20,891 nt of DNA from assembly GCA_047639315.1 (NCBI GenBank), contig JBLINQ010000091.1, positions 1-20,891 of the forward strand, written 5' to 3'. The notes below the pieces were generated by a model, which saw only the letters and a list, made by a program, of their open reading frames with translations, ran no database searches and was not told the DNA's origin. This document shows positions 14,415 through 20,891 of this stretch, piece after piece (position 1 is the first letter of the stretch; each line of letters opens with the position of its first letter). This DNA comes from S139-23 sp047639315. GTDB taxonomy: Bacteria > Planctomycetota > GCA-002687715 > DRQF01. Made by a program: the position numbers and the translations under genes.

Positions 14415-16886
14415 TTAACCGTGTGTGCATGCACCAATGGGAGAACCGGGCGGAACTTGCACTTTCGCTTTTTTGGGCAAGGCCTTTGGTTCTTTCAAGA
14501 ATCGCTGAATCCTACCTTGCGCAGCCTTGCGAAATGTTCGCCAAGTTCGTGGTGATGAGATCCCCGGTTCCGCATTCTCGATGACGGTTGCCAGGTGGAT
14601 GACTAAGCGTTCAAGTCCCTGGGCTGCTTGCGCAGAAACTTCTGGTGCTACTCGTTCATTGACCACAAGCGCCATCAGTCGGTGAAGGACCATCATGTTG
14701 GTCTGCCTTTGAATCTGACCTTCTATGCCACCCTTGGGACTTGCCATCCAAGTCGTTCGATAGATGGCGTTCTCCAATTCGACATAGCCGGGCAATCTTC
14801 CGCGGCTCGTGGCATTCTGCAGCACCATTCTATTCAGGCGGCTTGTTTCGAAAAGCACATCCAAGGTCATCTCCACGGCACTAGCCGCAGGACCGAGCGG
14901 GTCAAAGATCCTGCCCATCTTGCTGGGGAACAACTCCCGCGTTTTGGATTGTCCGGGTGGCCGTGGTGGGAGCATCTTGACGATCTTGTCATCTAAGACA
15001 AGATTCTCGGGTTTCATGGCGAGCAGCAGCGCAGCCATGGCCTCTTTCTGTTTCGTGCCTGACACTTCCTTGGTGGGTGCTTGTCCATCACCCCGCATGG
15101 CGTAGGTGAAGTACTGTCCGCCAATGAGCTTGCCAACAGCTTCGATCTGGAAGCGGTGCAAGAGGTACATCGGCACCAGGACTTCTTCTAAAGTCGCGAA
15201 CGATCGACCCGGTCGGATGTTGCGTTCTGAGAATCGTGAGAGGACATACTCTCGCACCTTGAGGAGGTGGTTGAATTCCTCGATGGCATCGGCACCATTG
15301 TCCCAGAGATTGCCGTTGGGGTGGGGCGTCCCAATCGACCGCGAGTCCGAATCAGAAACGAACTTGTATTGGGCGATCGTTTGGGCCACGATTTTCTGTC
15401 GTTCCGCGTTTGCATCAATACCTGGCGCGAAGTCTTTATAGGCATAGATGATGGCACGCTTATCCCAGGTGCCAATTCCTACGCCATAGGCCTGGCTCAG
15501 ATCAAGTTTGCCATTCTCGTCGAACTTGATTCTTGGGAATGGATAGTCCATGACCGAAGCACGATCTTGCGTGCTTGCAGCGAAGTTGTGTTCAAGGCCA
15601 ATCGTGTGACCAACTTCATGCGCCGCTAGTTGTCTGATTCTTGCCAACGACATCTTGAGCATTTCGCCAGAGACGTCTTCACCCTCATAGGGTGCAAGAA
15701 GTCCTTCGGCGATTAGGTAGTCTTGGCGCACGCGGAGTGACCCCAAAGAAACATGCCCTTTCATGATCTCGCCGGTTCTCGGGTCTGAGACGGAGGCACC
15801 ATAAGACCAGCCCCTGGTTGATCGATGGACCCATTGAATCACGTTGTAGCGCACGTCCATCGGGTCAGCGCCTTCTGGCAGAATCTCGACCCGGAATGCC
15901 TTGCTAAATCCGGCTGCGTCAAAGGCGTGATTCCACCAAGATGCTCCTTCGATCAACGCGCTGCGGATCGGTTCGGGAGCCCCGCGGTCGACATAGTAGA
16001 CGATGGGTTTCACGGCTTCGCTGATAGCTGCAGCCGGGTCTGCCTTCTTCAAACGGTGGCGTTTGCCGTAGTTAACCATTTTTCTTTCGCCGATAGGGGC
16101 GGCGTAGTCGACGAAACCATCGCCGTTTCCCATGCCCATGATCCCGGTTCGCCCGTCGTATGGCAGGGGCTCGTAGTTGCTGTCGGGGAGGCGGATGAAT
16201 GAGTGATGCATGTGTACGGTGATCGACGAAGCGTCAGGGGCGACACGACCCAAGTGTCTACCCTTGGGCGTTCCCTTCAGAGTGACGATGGCTTCCATCT
16301 CAGTGTTGTCTGGAAACCCTTTTGTTCGCGGCATGAAAATAGCCGAGCGAGTCTTGTCGACACTGAAGTCGCCTTCTTTGTTTGCCTTCAGGGTGCCGGC
16401 AATGCCGTGGCTATCACGGAGGAGGAAGTTCGTGGCATCTACTTTGACGCTGTCCTTGTTTTCACCACCAAAGGGAAAGCCCCACACGATGGTCTTGGCG
16501 AAGGAATGCTCTGTGGCTTCTTTCTCATCGGGGTTTTGGGTGAGTGCTCGATATTTGAGGTTTTCTTGAACCAAGAGTACTTTGTCGCCAACGCGGTGGA
16601 AGCTCACTATTCTGGTGGTGCCTAATTGTCCGCGATCAAGCCCGAGGTCATTTGAGCCGACGCCCCGTGGGAGTGACGTCTGGTAGAGAAAAGGCGTGTC
16701 GAAGTTCTTGATGCGAAAGTAAAGTCGACCAGTTTGCTCGTTCCATTCCAGGTCGAGAAAGCCCCTTACGAATTGGGTCTCGGCATTCGCTATTCTTGTG
16801 CCATTCCCAGATCCGTCAGCAGCTGATTGGCCGAAACAGGATAGGCTCAAAATGCAGGTCGCTACTATGGTTGCTAAGTTTCGCAT
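14415..16886 (-). CDS. Secreted zinc-dependent metalloprotease (DUF5117/DUF4953 type)
   Basis: This encodes 823 residues from the ATG at 16886, chosen because AAGGA lies 7 bases before it and it begins a signal peptide (MRNLATIVATCILSLSCFG, cleavage probably near QSA/ADG). The frame stays open to 16979 but that stretch looks non-coding. The N-terminal half has the family's opening, FLDLEWNEQTGRLYFRI and LGLDRGQLGTTRIVSFHRVG (DUF5118/DUF5117 region). The protease domain has the extended zinc motif HEVGHTIGLEH (H423, E424, H427, H433) and a downstream SVMDYP that fits a Met-turn at M446, as in metzincin-like proteases. The C-terminal 300 residues are helical (DUF4953 region). The Cys in the signal region lacks a proper lipobox. 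It probably degrades proteins outside the cytoplasm; the substrate is unknown. It is convergent with the nuclease-phosphatase gene, only 30 bases away, and divergent from the 17109 gene. Confidence 0.88.
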   Translation of the reverse strand: MRNLATIVATCILSLSCFGQSAADGSGNGTRIANAETQFVRGFLDLEWNEQTGRLYFRIKNFDTPFLYQTSLPRGVGSNDLGLDRGQLGTTRIVSFHRVGDKVLLVQENLKYRALTQNPDEKEATEHSFAKTIVWGFPFGGENKDSVKVDATNFLLRDSHGIAGTLKANKEGDFSVDKTRSAIFMPRTKGFPDNTEMEAIVTLKGTPKGRHLGRVAPDASSITVHMHHSFIRLPDSNYEPLPYDGRTGIMGMGNGDGFVDYAAPIGERKMVNYGKRHRLKKADPAAAISEAVKPIVYYVDRGAPEPIRSALIEGASWWNHAFDAAGFSKAFRVEILPEGADPMDVRYNVIQWVHRSTRGWSYGASVSDPRTGEIMKGHVSLGSLRVRQDYLIAEGLLAPYEGEDVSGEMLKMSLARIRQLAAHEVGHTIGLEHNFAASTQDRASVMDYPFPRIKFDENGKLDLSQAYGVGIGTWDKRAIIYAYKDFAPGIDANAERQKIVAQTIAQYKFVSDSDSRSIGTPHPNGNLWDNGADAIEEFNHLLKVREYVLSRFSERNIRPGRSFATLEEVLVPMYLLHRFQIEAVGKLIGGQYFTYAMRGDGQAPTKEVSGTKQKEAMAALLLAMKPENLVLDDKIVKMLPPRPPGQSKTRELFPSKMGRIFDPLGPAASAVEMTLDVLFETSRLNRMVLQNATSRGRLPGYVELENAIYRTTWMASPKGGIEGQIQRQTNMMVLHRLMALVVNERVAPEVSAQAAQGLERLVIHLATVIENAEPGISSPRTWRTFRKAAQGRIQRFLKEPKALPKKAKVQVPPGSPIGACTHG

Positions 16887-16969
16887 CGATGTTCCTTGCT
16901 GATCTCGTCTCTGAAATGCCGAGGGCATAGTCTGCCGAATCCCTGTGTTGCTGCAACTCTGCGGTTTCG

Positions 16970-16997
16970 ATGGCCTCAATACCGCTTATGAGGCCAT
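16970..16997. repeat. Perfect inverted repeat in a divergent promoter region
   Basis: ATGGCCTCA at 16970-16978 is repeated inverted as TGAGGCCAT at 16989-16997, with a 10-base spacer. It lies in the 222-base region between the divergent metalloprotease and DUF1592 genes. The spacing between arm centres is 19 bases, about two helical turns, which would suit a dimeric regulator. It could also fold as a hairpin but no T run follows on either strand. Function is unproven. Confidence 0.4.
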
Positions 16998-17108
16998 GGT
17001 TTCAGCACTTAGACGAGAGAAAGAACCTCAAATCGGCCACGGAGATCAAAAATCGGTGGTATATTCTGATGTCGAATGTGCTGATCTAGGGTGCTCATAG
17101 GAATACGA

Positions 17109-19397
17109 ATGCTTCGACTGCTGATCCTTTCTTGCTTCGTTGTCCTTTGCCCATCTCTTGTGGCGCAAGAAGATGATCTTGCTGTGATCCTAAACAAGAA
17201 GATCAAACCTCTCTTCAATCGTTATTGCTTTAGCTGCCATAGCGAACCCGAGGCCGATGGCGACCTCGACCTCGAGTCGATTTCCTCGTCGCTTTTGATG
17301 GCCGATCGGCGAAAAACTCTTCGTTCGATTCGCTCAAAGATTCGAAGCGGCGAGATGCCACCTCCACAAGAGAAACGGAAGCCTTCCCCCCAAGAAAAAC
17401 TCTCGATGATCTCTTGGGCTGCTGCGGCTTTGGCACGCCCGCCGAGCATTCCTGATGATCCTGGACGAGTCGTCATGCGTCGCTTGAGTCGCTACGAATA
17501 CGATCGGACCATTGGGGATCTTTTTGGCGTGACCACGGAACTCTCTGCGGCATTTCCGGCTGACGAGCTCTTGCATGGTTTCGACAACCTCGGCGGTGCG
17601 GCAACGATGAGTGTCTTGCACCTTGAGAAGTACGCTGACGCCGCAGAGGACATTGCGACGAAGATCATCGACATCGAAGACCCAAGTAATCCCACTGAGC
17701 GCCACTTTGAAGCTGAGGAAATGGAATGCACGCTGAGCGGCGCTACTGATGGAAGCGATGCTTCGCTCTATAGCAACGCGACAATCACGCAGCTCTTGTC
17801 ATTGCCAAGGGCAGGTGTCTATGAATTGCATATGCGAGTCTGGGGTGACCAAGCTGGGCCTGATCCAGCGCGCATGCGAGTAGAGTGGGATAGCGTCGAA
17901 ATCGAGACGATTGACGTTTCCGAGAAGCGATCCGAGCCAGTCATCAAGAAGGTAAAGATCAATGCAACTGGTGGCAATCACAAGGTCGCACTCTCTTTCA
18001 TCAATGATTACTACCGCCCGAAACTAGAAGACCAAAACAAGCGTGACCGCAATCTTCATATCGACTACCTCAAGGTTGTCGGCCCTACGGACCAGCGAAA
18101 ACCGACGTATGGTCAAAGTTGGATTCTGGCCAAGGACCCCGGCAGGGGAAAGCCCGGGCATCGTGCCAAACCCATCATCGCCGAACTCTGTCGGCGAGTT
18201 TGGCGGCGCCCCGCATCGAACTCTGAAGTTCGGCGACTCAGTAAGCTGGTGGCGTTAACTGTGTCCGAAGGCTCTAGTTTCTTTGAGGCCATTCAATTCG
18301 CAATCCAGGCTGTGCTCGTCTCGCCTCACTTCATCTTTAGAATTGAACCAGGTGGCCACCGAGGCAAGGCACATTCGGTGAAGGAACTGAAAGACTTCGA
18401 ATTGGCGACTCGACTGTCCTATTTCGTTTGGAGCAGCACGCCTGATGAGGCCCTTCTCAAATTGGCGTCCAAGAAAAAACTCCGCGACCCCTTAGTTCTT
18501 CAGAGTGAATTGACACGCATGCTCGAAGACCCAAGGTCGGGGTCTCTGGCGGAGAGTTTCGCTGCGCAGTGGCTCGAACTCAGAAACCTCGTCGATGCCA
18601 CACCCGATGTGAAGAAGTATCCTGATTACACTCCTGAACTCTCTCAGGCCATGGCCACGGAGAGTCAGATGCTCTTCATGGAGGTCCTGCGGCGCAACTT
18701 GCCGGTCTATCGGCTCTTGGATGCAGACTTCACATTCGTCAATGAAGTCTTGGCCAAGCATTACGGGATGAAAGATGTAAAGGGCAATGAGTTTCAGCGG
18801 GTCATATTGGCAGCTGAACGGCGGGGAGGCATCTTGACTCACGCTTCGGTCCTTACGGTTACTTCGAATCCAACGCGTACATCGCCAGTCAAACGAGGCA
18901 AGTGGCTGCTTGAGAATATCTTCGGTACGCCGCCGTCACCGCCTCCACCTGGGGTCGATAGTTTTACTGAAGGCGACATCTCATCCTCTGCTACACTTCG
19001 GGAGCAAATGGCAGCCCACAGCAAGAACGCTGTTTGTGCTTCTTGCCACGTTCGGATGGATGCCCTTGGGTTGACCCTGGAAAATTTCGATCCGATTGGC
19101 AGGTGGCGAAGTCAAGATAGTGGCGGCACCATTGATGCGTCTTCGGTCTTACCCGACGGCAAGAAGATCAGTGGGGCGAAAGACCTACGCGCTGTGGCTA
19201 GTGCCGATGAGTCGTTTCTTCGGACTGTCACCATGAGAATGTTCGTCTATGCAATTGGTCGCGAGTTAGATGATCCAGATGAAATCGCCGTTGACGTCAT
19301 GCTCTCTAAGCTTGATTGGCGCCAGGCAACATTGAAAGATCTCATCTCAGGGATTGTCACTTTGGATGCATTTCGAAAAAGAAGGGTTGGTCGCTAA
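17109..19397 (+). CDS. Planctomycete cytochrome-type secreted protein (PSCyt1, DUF1587, DUF1595, DUF1592, DUF1588, DUF1585)
   Basis: This encodes 762 residues from the ATG at 17109, supported by AGGA at 17099-17102 and a signal peptide (MLRLLILSCFVVLCPSLVAQ); a GTG at 17091 is less likely. The usual module order is visible. A cytochrome-like segment has heme motif C40-x2-C43-H44 (NRYCFSCHSEPEADGDLDLE). DUF1587 (about 121-184, RRLSRYEYDRTIGDLFG) follows, then an inserted beta-rich segment (about 198-325) resembling a carbohydrate-binding module (HFEAEEM...YELHMRVWG...HIDYLKVVGP). Then come DUF1595 (about 352-400, CRRVWRRPASNSEVRRL), DUF1592 (430-555, RLSYFVWSSTPDEALL), DUF1588 (573-672) with a second CxxCH at C643/C646/H647 and LTLENFDPIGRWR, and DUF1585 at the end. 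The family is widespread in Planctomycetes, has no settled function and is thought to act outside the cytoplasm. Its TAA overlaps the next ATG. Confidence 0.93.
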   Translation: MLRLLILSCFVVLCPSLVAQEDDLAVILNKKIKPLFNRYCFSCHSEPEADGDLDLESISSSLLMADRRKTLRSIRSKIRSGEMPPPQEKRKPSPQEKLSMISWAAAALARPPSIPDDPGRVVMRRLSRYEYDRTIGDLFGVTTELSAAFPADELLHGFDNLGGAATMSVLHLEKYADAAEDIATKIIDIEDPSNPTERHFEAEEMECTLSGATDGSDASLYSNATITQLLSLPRAGVYELHMRVWGDQAGPDPARMRVEWDSVEIETIDVSEKRSEPVIKKVKINATGGNHKVALSFINDYYRPKLEDQNKRDRNLHIDYLKVVGPTDQRKPTYGQSWILAKDPGRGKPGHRAKPIIAELCRRVWRRPASNSEVRRLSKLVALTVSEGSSFFEAIQFAIQAVLVSPHFIFRIEPGGHRGKAHSVKELKDFELATRLSYFVWSSTPDEALLKLASKKKLRDPLVLQSELTRMLEDPRSGSLAESFAAQWLELRNLVDATPDVKKYPDYTPELSQAMATESQMLFMEVLRRNLPVYRLLDADFTFVNEVLAKHYGMKDVKGNEFQRVILAAERRGGILTHASVLTVTSNPTRTSPVKRGKWLLENIFGTPPSPPPPGVDSFTEGDISSSATLREQMAAHSKNAVCASCHVRMDALGLTLENFDPIGRWRSQDSGGTIDASSVLPDGKKISGAKDLRAVASADESFLRTVTMRMFVYAIGRELDDPDEIAVDVMLSKLDWRQATLKDLISGIVTLDAFRKRRVGR

Positions 19398-20734
19398 TGG
19401 CGAATTTCATTCAAAAGAAGAAGCTGAATCGGCGCACGGTCTTGCGAGGCTTGGGCGCTGTGATCGCTCTGCCTTACTTGGAAGCCATGACACCTGCCTT
19501 TGCTGGGAGTACTCCGAAGACACCTGTGCGCTGCGGTTTCGTCTATGCTCCTAACGGCAAGAAGATGGATGACTGGACACCCAAGACAACCGGGAGCCGT
19601 TTCAAGCTTCCTTTCATTTTGGAGCCACTCGAGAAGCATCGCGAGTTCGTTCAAGTGTTCACCGGCTTAGCTCTCGACGGCGCTCGAGCCCACGGCGACG
19701 GCGCAGGTGATCACGCCCGTTCTGCTGGAGCCTTTTTGACTGCAGCCCATCCAGTGAAAAAGGGGGTCTCGGTTGGCATTTCCGTTGACCAAGTCTTGGC
19801 GCAGGCCTTTGGCCAAGCGACACCCTTTCCTTCACTTGAGCTTGGCTGCGAGCGAGGTCGCCGATCGGGCAATTGTGATTCCGGTTACAATTGCGCATAC
19901 ACCACCAATATCTCCTGGCGCTCGGCGACCACGCCCGTGCCCAAGGAGACTCAACCACGAGCGGTTTTTGAACGGCTCTTTGGCGATCCCAACAAGGCTC
20001 TCGATTTAGCGGCAAAAGAAGAACGCCGTAAGAAGCGCAAGAGTATTCTTGATCAAGCCTTGGCCGACACCAAGAGTCTCCGAGGAAAGCTCGGCAGCGC
20101 TGACCGCAGCAAACTCGATGAGTATCTCAGTTCGGTGCGAGACTTAGAAAAACGATTGTCGAGAACCGACAAAGGTGGCGGTGGGCAAGTTCAATTGCCA
20201 GACGGACTCTACACCGAGGGCGAGGTCGACGGCTACCAAGCCCGCGTTCGGCACATGTATGAATTGATGGCGCTCGCTTTTCAGACCGACCAAACCCGAG
20301 TTTCATCGTTCATGTTGGGCAATGCTGGCAGCAATCGGAGCTATCCCTTCTTGGGCGTAGCGGAAGGTCATCACGTCACCTCTCACCATGGTATGAAGAA
20401 AGAGAAGTTAGCCGCCATCAGGAAGATCAATCGCTTTCAGATGGAGGAGTTTGCTCGCTTCTTAGGACACCTGAACTCCATCAAAGAAGGCGACGGCACG
20501 TTGCTAACGAATTCGGTCATTCTCTATGGTTCGGGGATCTCAGATGGCAATCGTCATAGCCATCACGACTTGCCTATTCTTCTTGCCGGGCGCGGCGGTG
20601 GCATGCTCAAGAAGGGGCGCCACGTCAAAATGAAGAAGGAAACCCCGCTCGCTAATCTCTATCTCGACCTACTCATCAAGATGGGAGTCAAGACCGACTC
20701 CTTTGGCGATAGTAAGGGCCGCGTTTCTATCTAA
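19397..20734 (+). CDS. DUF1552 secreted protein, partner of the DUF1592 protein
   Basis: This encodes 445 residues from the ATG at 19397, which shares one base with the preceding stop (TAATG), so translation is probably coupled. The N-terminus, KKKLNRRTVLRGLGAVIALPYLEAM, has paired arginines (R12, R13) before a hydrophobic stretch and fits a Tat-like export signal that is a hallmark of DUF1552. Typical blocks follow: CGFVYAPNGKKMDDWTP, HGDGAGDHARSAGAFLTAAH, SLELGCERGR, NCAYTTNISWRS, PRAVFERLFGD, and near the end ILYGSGISDGNRHSHHDLPI with LAGRGGG. The His- and Asp-rich blocks recall sulfatase-like DUF1501/DUF1552 proteins, but no reaction is established. The constant pairing with DUF1592 genes suggests joint action outside the cytoplasm. 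Its end overlaps a convergent minus-strand gene by eight bases. Confidence 0.93.
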   Translation: MANFIQKKKLNRRTVLRGLGAVIALPYLEAMTPAFAGSTPKTPVRCGFVYAPNGKKMDDWTPKTTGSRFKLPFILEPLEKHREFVQVFTGLALDGARAHGDGAGDHARSAGAFLTAAHPVKKGVSVGISVDQVLAQAFGQATPFPSLELGCERGRRSGNCDSGYNCAYTTNISWRSATTPVPKETQPRAVFERLFGDPNKALDLAAKEERRKKRKSILDQALADTKSLRGKLGSADRSKLDEYLSSVRDLEKRLSRTDKGGGGQVQLPDGLYTEGEVDGYQARVRHMYELMALAFQTDQTRVSSFMLGNAGSNRSYPFLGVAEGHHVTSHHGMKKEKLAAIRKINRFQMEEFARFLGHLNSIKEGDGTLLTNSVILYGSGISDGNRHSHHDLPILLAGRGGGMLKKGRHVKMKKETPLANLYLDLLIKMGVKTDSFGDSKGRVSI

Positions 20735-20891
20735 TATTGTCCAACCAAGCCTGAACGACACGCCGTTGTTGGGGGTTGGTCAGTTGGTCGGTGTCTTTGG
20801 TGCATGAGCTAATCGGGACATGCTCAGTGCCATCCTCGACGAGGGCAAAGATGTTGGTGATTCCCCCCTCCAATGTATCCACGTCGAAACT
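20727..20891 (-). CDS. C-terminal end of an unidentified protein (partial)
   Basis: On the minus strand the frame is open from the window edge (20891) to TAG at 20727-20729, giving 54 residues that begin SFDVDTLEGGITNIFALVED and end with VVQAWLDNIR. The composition looks like real protein, with a plausible terminal helix (NPQQRRVVQAWLDNIR) and one Cys in PISSCTKD. The last helix resembles ends of planctomycete cytochrome-like domains, but this is too little to name it. The coding end overlaps the DUF1552 gene (stop 20732-20734) by eight bases in convergent orientation. The rest lies outside the window. Confidence 0.6.
   Translation of the reverse strand, partial: SFDVDTLEGGITNIFALVEDGTEHVPISSCTKDTDQLTNPQQRRVVQAWLDNIR

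Noticed and set aside
14400..14416. Hairpin AACCCG-TTGT-CGGGGTT between the nuclease-phosphatase and metalloprotease genes
   Set aside because: The stem is six to seven pairs with a bulge and no T run on either side, so I do not call it a terminator.
16833..16850. Lipoprotein signal in the metalloprotease (SLSC)
   Set aside because: The residue three before Cys is Ser where a lipobox needs Leu, Val or Ile; ordinary signal peptidase cleavage fits better.
16887..16979. Longer start for the metalloprotease at 16979
   Set aside because: The extra 31 residues would bury the signal peptide, and the ribosome binding site lies in front of 16886.
17060..17065. TATATT as a -10 box for the DUF1592 gene
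   Set aside because: No -35-like hexamer lies 16-18 bases upstream, so the call would rest on one A/T-rich hexamer.
1..20891. CRISPR arrays, tRNA or rRNA genes, insertion sequences, phage or defence genes
   Set aside because: Looked for on both strands; no spaced direct repeats, tRNA-like cloverleaf, transposase or integrase sequence was seen.

Overview
The window looks like a chromosomal segment of a planctomycete or close PVC-superphylum relative. The main evidence is a coupled pair of secreted proteins (DUF1592-type planctomycete cytochrome protein followed by a DUF1552 protein). It is supported by a transglutaminase-like protein with an N-terminal calcium-binding repeat, a large DUF5117/DUF4953-type zinc metalloprotease and many secreted proteins of unknown role. 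No rRNA, tRNA, CRISPR array, insertion sequence or phage gene was seen. No gene-free stretch exceeds about 260 bases; the longest (2779-3036) shows nothing convincing.

Layout. 1-807 (+): C-terminal part of a peptide-type ABC transporter substrate-binding protein, cut by the window edge. 808-966: two hairpins oriented to terminate the facing minus-strand gene. 967-6083 (-): three genes read leftward, namely a membrane-anchored multi-domain Ig-like protein, a YciH/SUI1 translation factor and a secreted beta-propeller-like protein. 6290-10478 (+): a tight biotin operon bioB-bioA-bioD-bioF, followed after 82 bases by a secreted transglutaminase-like protein (10561-12159). 12181-12212: strong hairpin between convergent genes. 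12239-12739 (-): SlyD-type prolyl isomerase with a His-rich tail. 12897-14384 (+): secreted S1/P1 nuclease fused to an e(P4)-type HAD phosphatase. 14415-16886 (-): secreted zinc metalloprotease. 17109-20734 (+): DUF1592 and DUF1552 genes, overlapping by one base. 20727-20891 (-): the C-terminal end of another gene, convergent with and overlapping the DUF1552 gene.

How the genes work together. The biotin operon encodes the four ring-assembly steps from pimeloyl-ACP/CoA to biotin; bioC and bioH for pimelate synthesis are not in the window. Several other genes look aimed at polymers outside the cytoplasm: a peptide-type binding protein, a zinc protease, and a nuclease-phosphatase that could take nucleic acid all the way to nucleosides and phosphate. 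This scavenging theme is inference. The nuclease-phosphatase fusion is the most interesting item, because the known metal-binding and catalytic residues of both halves appear intact.
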